Positions 3,634 to 5,037 of a stretch of DNA of 5,037 nucleotides are shown here, piece after piece. Positions within the stretch are counted from its first letter, which is position 1, and every line of letters begins with the position of its first letter. This stretch comes from Nitrosomonadaceae bacterium (lineage in GTDB: Bacteria; Pseudomonadota; Gammaproteobacteria; Burkholderiales; Usitatibacteraceae), in contig JAJTHU010000007.1 of assembly GCA_021300055.1 (NCBI GenBank), positions 1 through 5,037 of the forward strand. The letters are read 5' to 3'. The notes below the pieces were generated by a model, which was not told the DNA's origin, did not search any database, and was given only the letters and a program-made list of their open reading frames with translations. Position numbers and translations under genes: made by a program.

Positions 3634-5037
3634 GGTCAAAGCAAGCACCGGTGCCCACAACCTGCCGCAACCTCGTGCTGATACTGGGCGATCAACTCGA
3701 CCTCGAATCGAGCGCCTTGGAGGGCTTCGACACCGCTCGCGACGTGGTGTTAATGATCGAGGCGGTCGAAGAGTCGACACACGTGTGGTCGCACAAGGCA
3801 CGCACCGCCCTATTCCTCTCGGCAATGCGGCACTACGCCGAGGTGCTGCGCGTGCGCGGCCTGACGGTGATTTACCGCACGCTCGACAAAGAGGCTGATG
3901 CGTCGCTGGCGGCAGGCATTACTGCGGTCGTTAAGGCAACAAGGCCACAACGGTTAATCGTTGTCGAGCCGGGCGACCGCCGCGTTGAAGCCATGCTGCA
4001 CGCGACCTGCGAAGCCCTGCAATGTCCGCTCGAAGTGCGGCTCGACACGCACTTCATGTCATCGAAAGCCGACTTCGCGCGCTGGGCGGGCAGGAGTAAG
4101 ACGCTGCGTTTGGAATTCTTCTACCGCGAGATGCGTCGCCAATATCGCGTGTTGATGGACGGTGACCAGCCTGTCGGTGGCGCGTGGAATTTCGACGCAG
4201 AGAACCGCAAGGGCTTTGGTAAAGCTGGGCCTAAAGATGTGCCAACCACCCCACGCTTTACGCCGGACGCCATCACCAAAGAAGTTATCGAACTCGTCAA
4301 CACGCGCTTTGCTGACCATCCCGGCAAGCTCACTCATTTCAACTGGCCTGTTACGCGCGAAGAGGCATTGATCGCACTTGAGGACTTCATCATCCATCGC
4401 CTCGCCAAGTTCGGCGATCACCAAGATGCGATGTGGACGCACTTGCCATTCGGTTGGCATTCGTTGCTGTCGACCTCCCTCAACCTCAAGCTACTCACCC
4501 CGCGAGAGGTGGTGCTTGCAGCAGAGCGCGCGTACCAGCGCGGGGCGGTGTCGCTGCCGACTGCGGAGGGATTCATCCGCCAGATTTTGGGCTGGCGTGA
4601 GTTCATCCGAGGTGTGTATTTCCTGGATGGCGATACGCTTAAGAACGCCAATCACTTCGGACACGACAACAAGTTGCCAAAGTGGTACTGGACCGGCGAC
4701 GTGCACATGAACTGCATGCGCCAAAGCATCGAGCAGACGCTCGAATACGGCTACGCCCATCATATTCAGCGCCTCATGATAACCGGCATGTTTGGTGTGC
4801 TTGCCGAACTCACACCGCAGGCGCTTTGCGATTGGTATCTCGCTGTTTACGTTGACGCCGTTGAATGGGTTGAACTCCCCAACACGGCGGGCATGGCGCT
4901 CTTTGCCAACGGTGGGCGCTTCACCAGCAAGCCCTACGTGGCCAGCGGCGCATACGTGAAACGCATGTCGAACTACTGCGATGGCTGCCGCTACAAGCCC
5001 GAACAGCGTGCAGGCGTTGGCGCGTGCCCGATGACGA
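3630..5037 (+). CDS. FeS-type bacterial cryptochrome/photolyase (PhrB/CryB class), 3' end outside the window
   Basis: 469 residues are visible; the frame is still open at the edge. It matches the iron-sulfur bacterial cryptochrome/photolyase class, whose best-known member, Agrobacterium PhrB, repairs (6-4) photoproducts using FAD, a lumazine antenna and a 4Fe-4S cluster. An N-terminal antenna domain begins with LVLILGDQL (15-23), then FLSAMRHYAEVLR (62-74) and LEFFYREMRRQYRVLMDGDQ (161-180). The FAD-binding half carries AEGFIRQILGWREFIRG (312-328) and YAHHIQRLMITG (375-386). All four cluster cysteines are present: Cys362, Cys450, Cys453, Cys466. His377-His378 match the PhrB active-site histidines, and Trp354, Trp402 and Tyr403 match its electron-transfer residues, all at a constant 12-residue offset. 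PhrB has about 507 residues, so some 50 are missing here. The start follows GGGAG and overlaps the DUF2256 stop. Repair versus light-sensing function cannot be settled from sequence, but the conserved histidines and the nei neighbour favour repair. Confidence 0.95.
   Translation, partial: MRSKQAPVPTTCRNLVLILGDQLDLESSALEGFDTARDVVLMIEAVEESTHVWSHKARTALFLSAMRHYAEVLRVRGLTVIYRTLDKEADASLAAGITAVVKATRPQRLIVVEPGDRRVEAMLHATCEALQCPLEVRLDTHFMSSKADFARWAGRSKTLRLEFFYREMRRQYRVLMDGDQPVGGAWNFDAENRKGFGKAGPKDVPTTPRFTPDAITKEVIELVNTRFADHPGKLTHFNWPVTREEALIALEDFIIHRLAKFGDHQDAMWTHLPFGWHSLLSTSLNLKLLTPREVVLAAERAYQRGAVSLPTAEGFIRQILGWREFIRGVYFLDGDTLKNANHFGHDNKLPKWYWTGDVHMNCMRQSIEQTLEYGYAHHIQRLMITGMFGVLAELTPQALCDWYLAVYVDAVEWVELPNTAGMALFANGGRFTSKPYVASGAYVKRMSNYCDGCRYKPEQRAGVGACPMT

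Overview
The window reads as chromosomal DNA of a GC-rich bacterium, most likely a proteobacterium. The evidence is the gene types (Nei glycosylase, iron-sulfur photolyase, large serine recombinase module), the GC-rich third codon positions and the GTG starts. I cannot name the genus.

Left part (about 1-1570): remains of a mobile-element module on the minus strand. Read 5' to 3' on that strand, it holds the C-terminal 212 codons of a large serine recombinase with no catalytic domain, then two small helix-turn-helix proteins that look like diverged tandem copies of each other. The three frames overlap by 1 and 4 bases, so they form one translationally coupled unit. A plus-strand gene entering from the left edge ends head-on against this unit, and the two stop codons share a CTAG.

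Middle (1594-2685): nei, the endonuclease VIII base-excision glycosylase, lies on the minus strand only 25 bp upstream of the recombinase remnant, with a perfect 7-bp inverted repeat in the gap. A 249-bp divergent intergenic region follows. It must carry the control sites for nei and for the rightward operon, and it contains two palindromes.

Right part (2686-5037): a tight plus-strand operon. It encodes a short-chain dehydrogenase-like protein whose catalytic Tyr position is Ile, a 59-residue DUF2256-type zinc-finger protein (too short to stand out in ordinary ORF calling), and an FeS-type photolyase/cryptochrome of the PhrB/CryB class. The photolyase keeps all four cluster cysteines and is cut by the window edge. 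The DUF2256 gene starts two codons after the SDR stop and overlaps the photolyase start by 4 bp.

Together nei and the photolyase operon look like a small DNA-damage island covering oxidised bases and UV photoproducts, joined on its left to a decayed recombinase module. The most interesting points are the SDR-DUF2256-photolyase coupling, the SDR lacking its tyrosine, and the duplicated helix-turn-helix partner genes of the recombinase.
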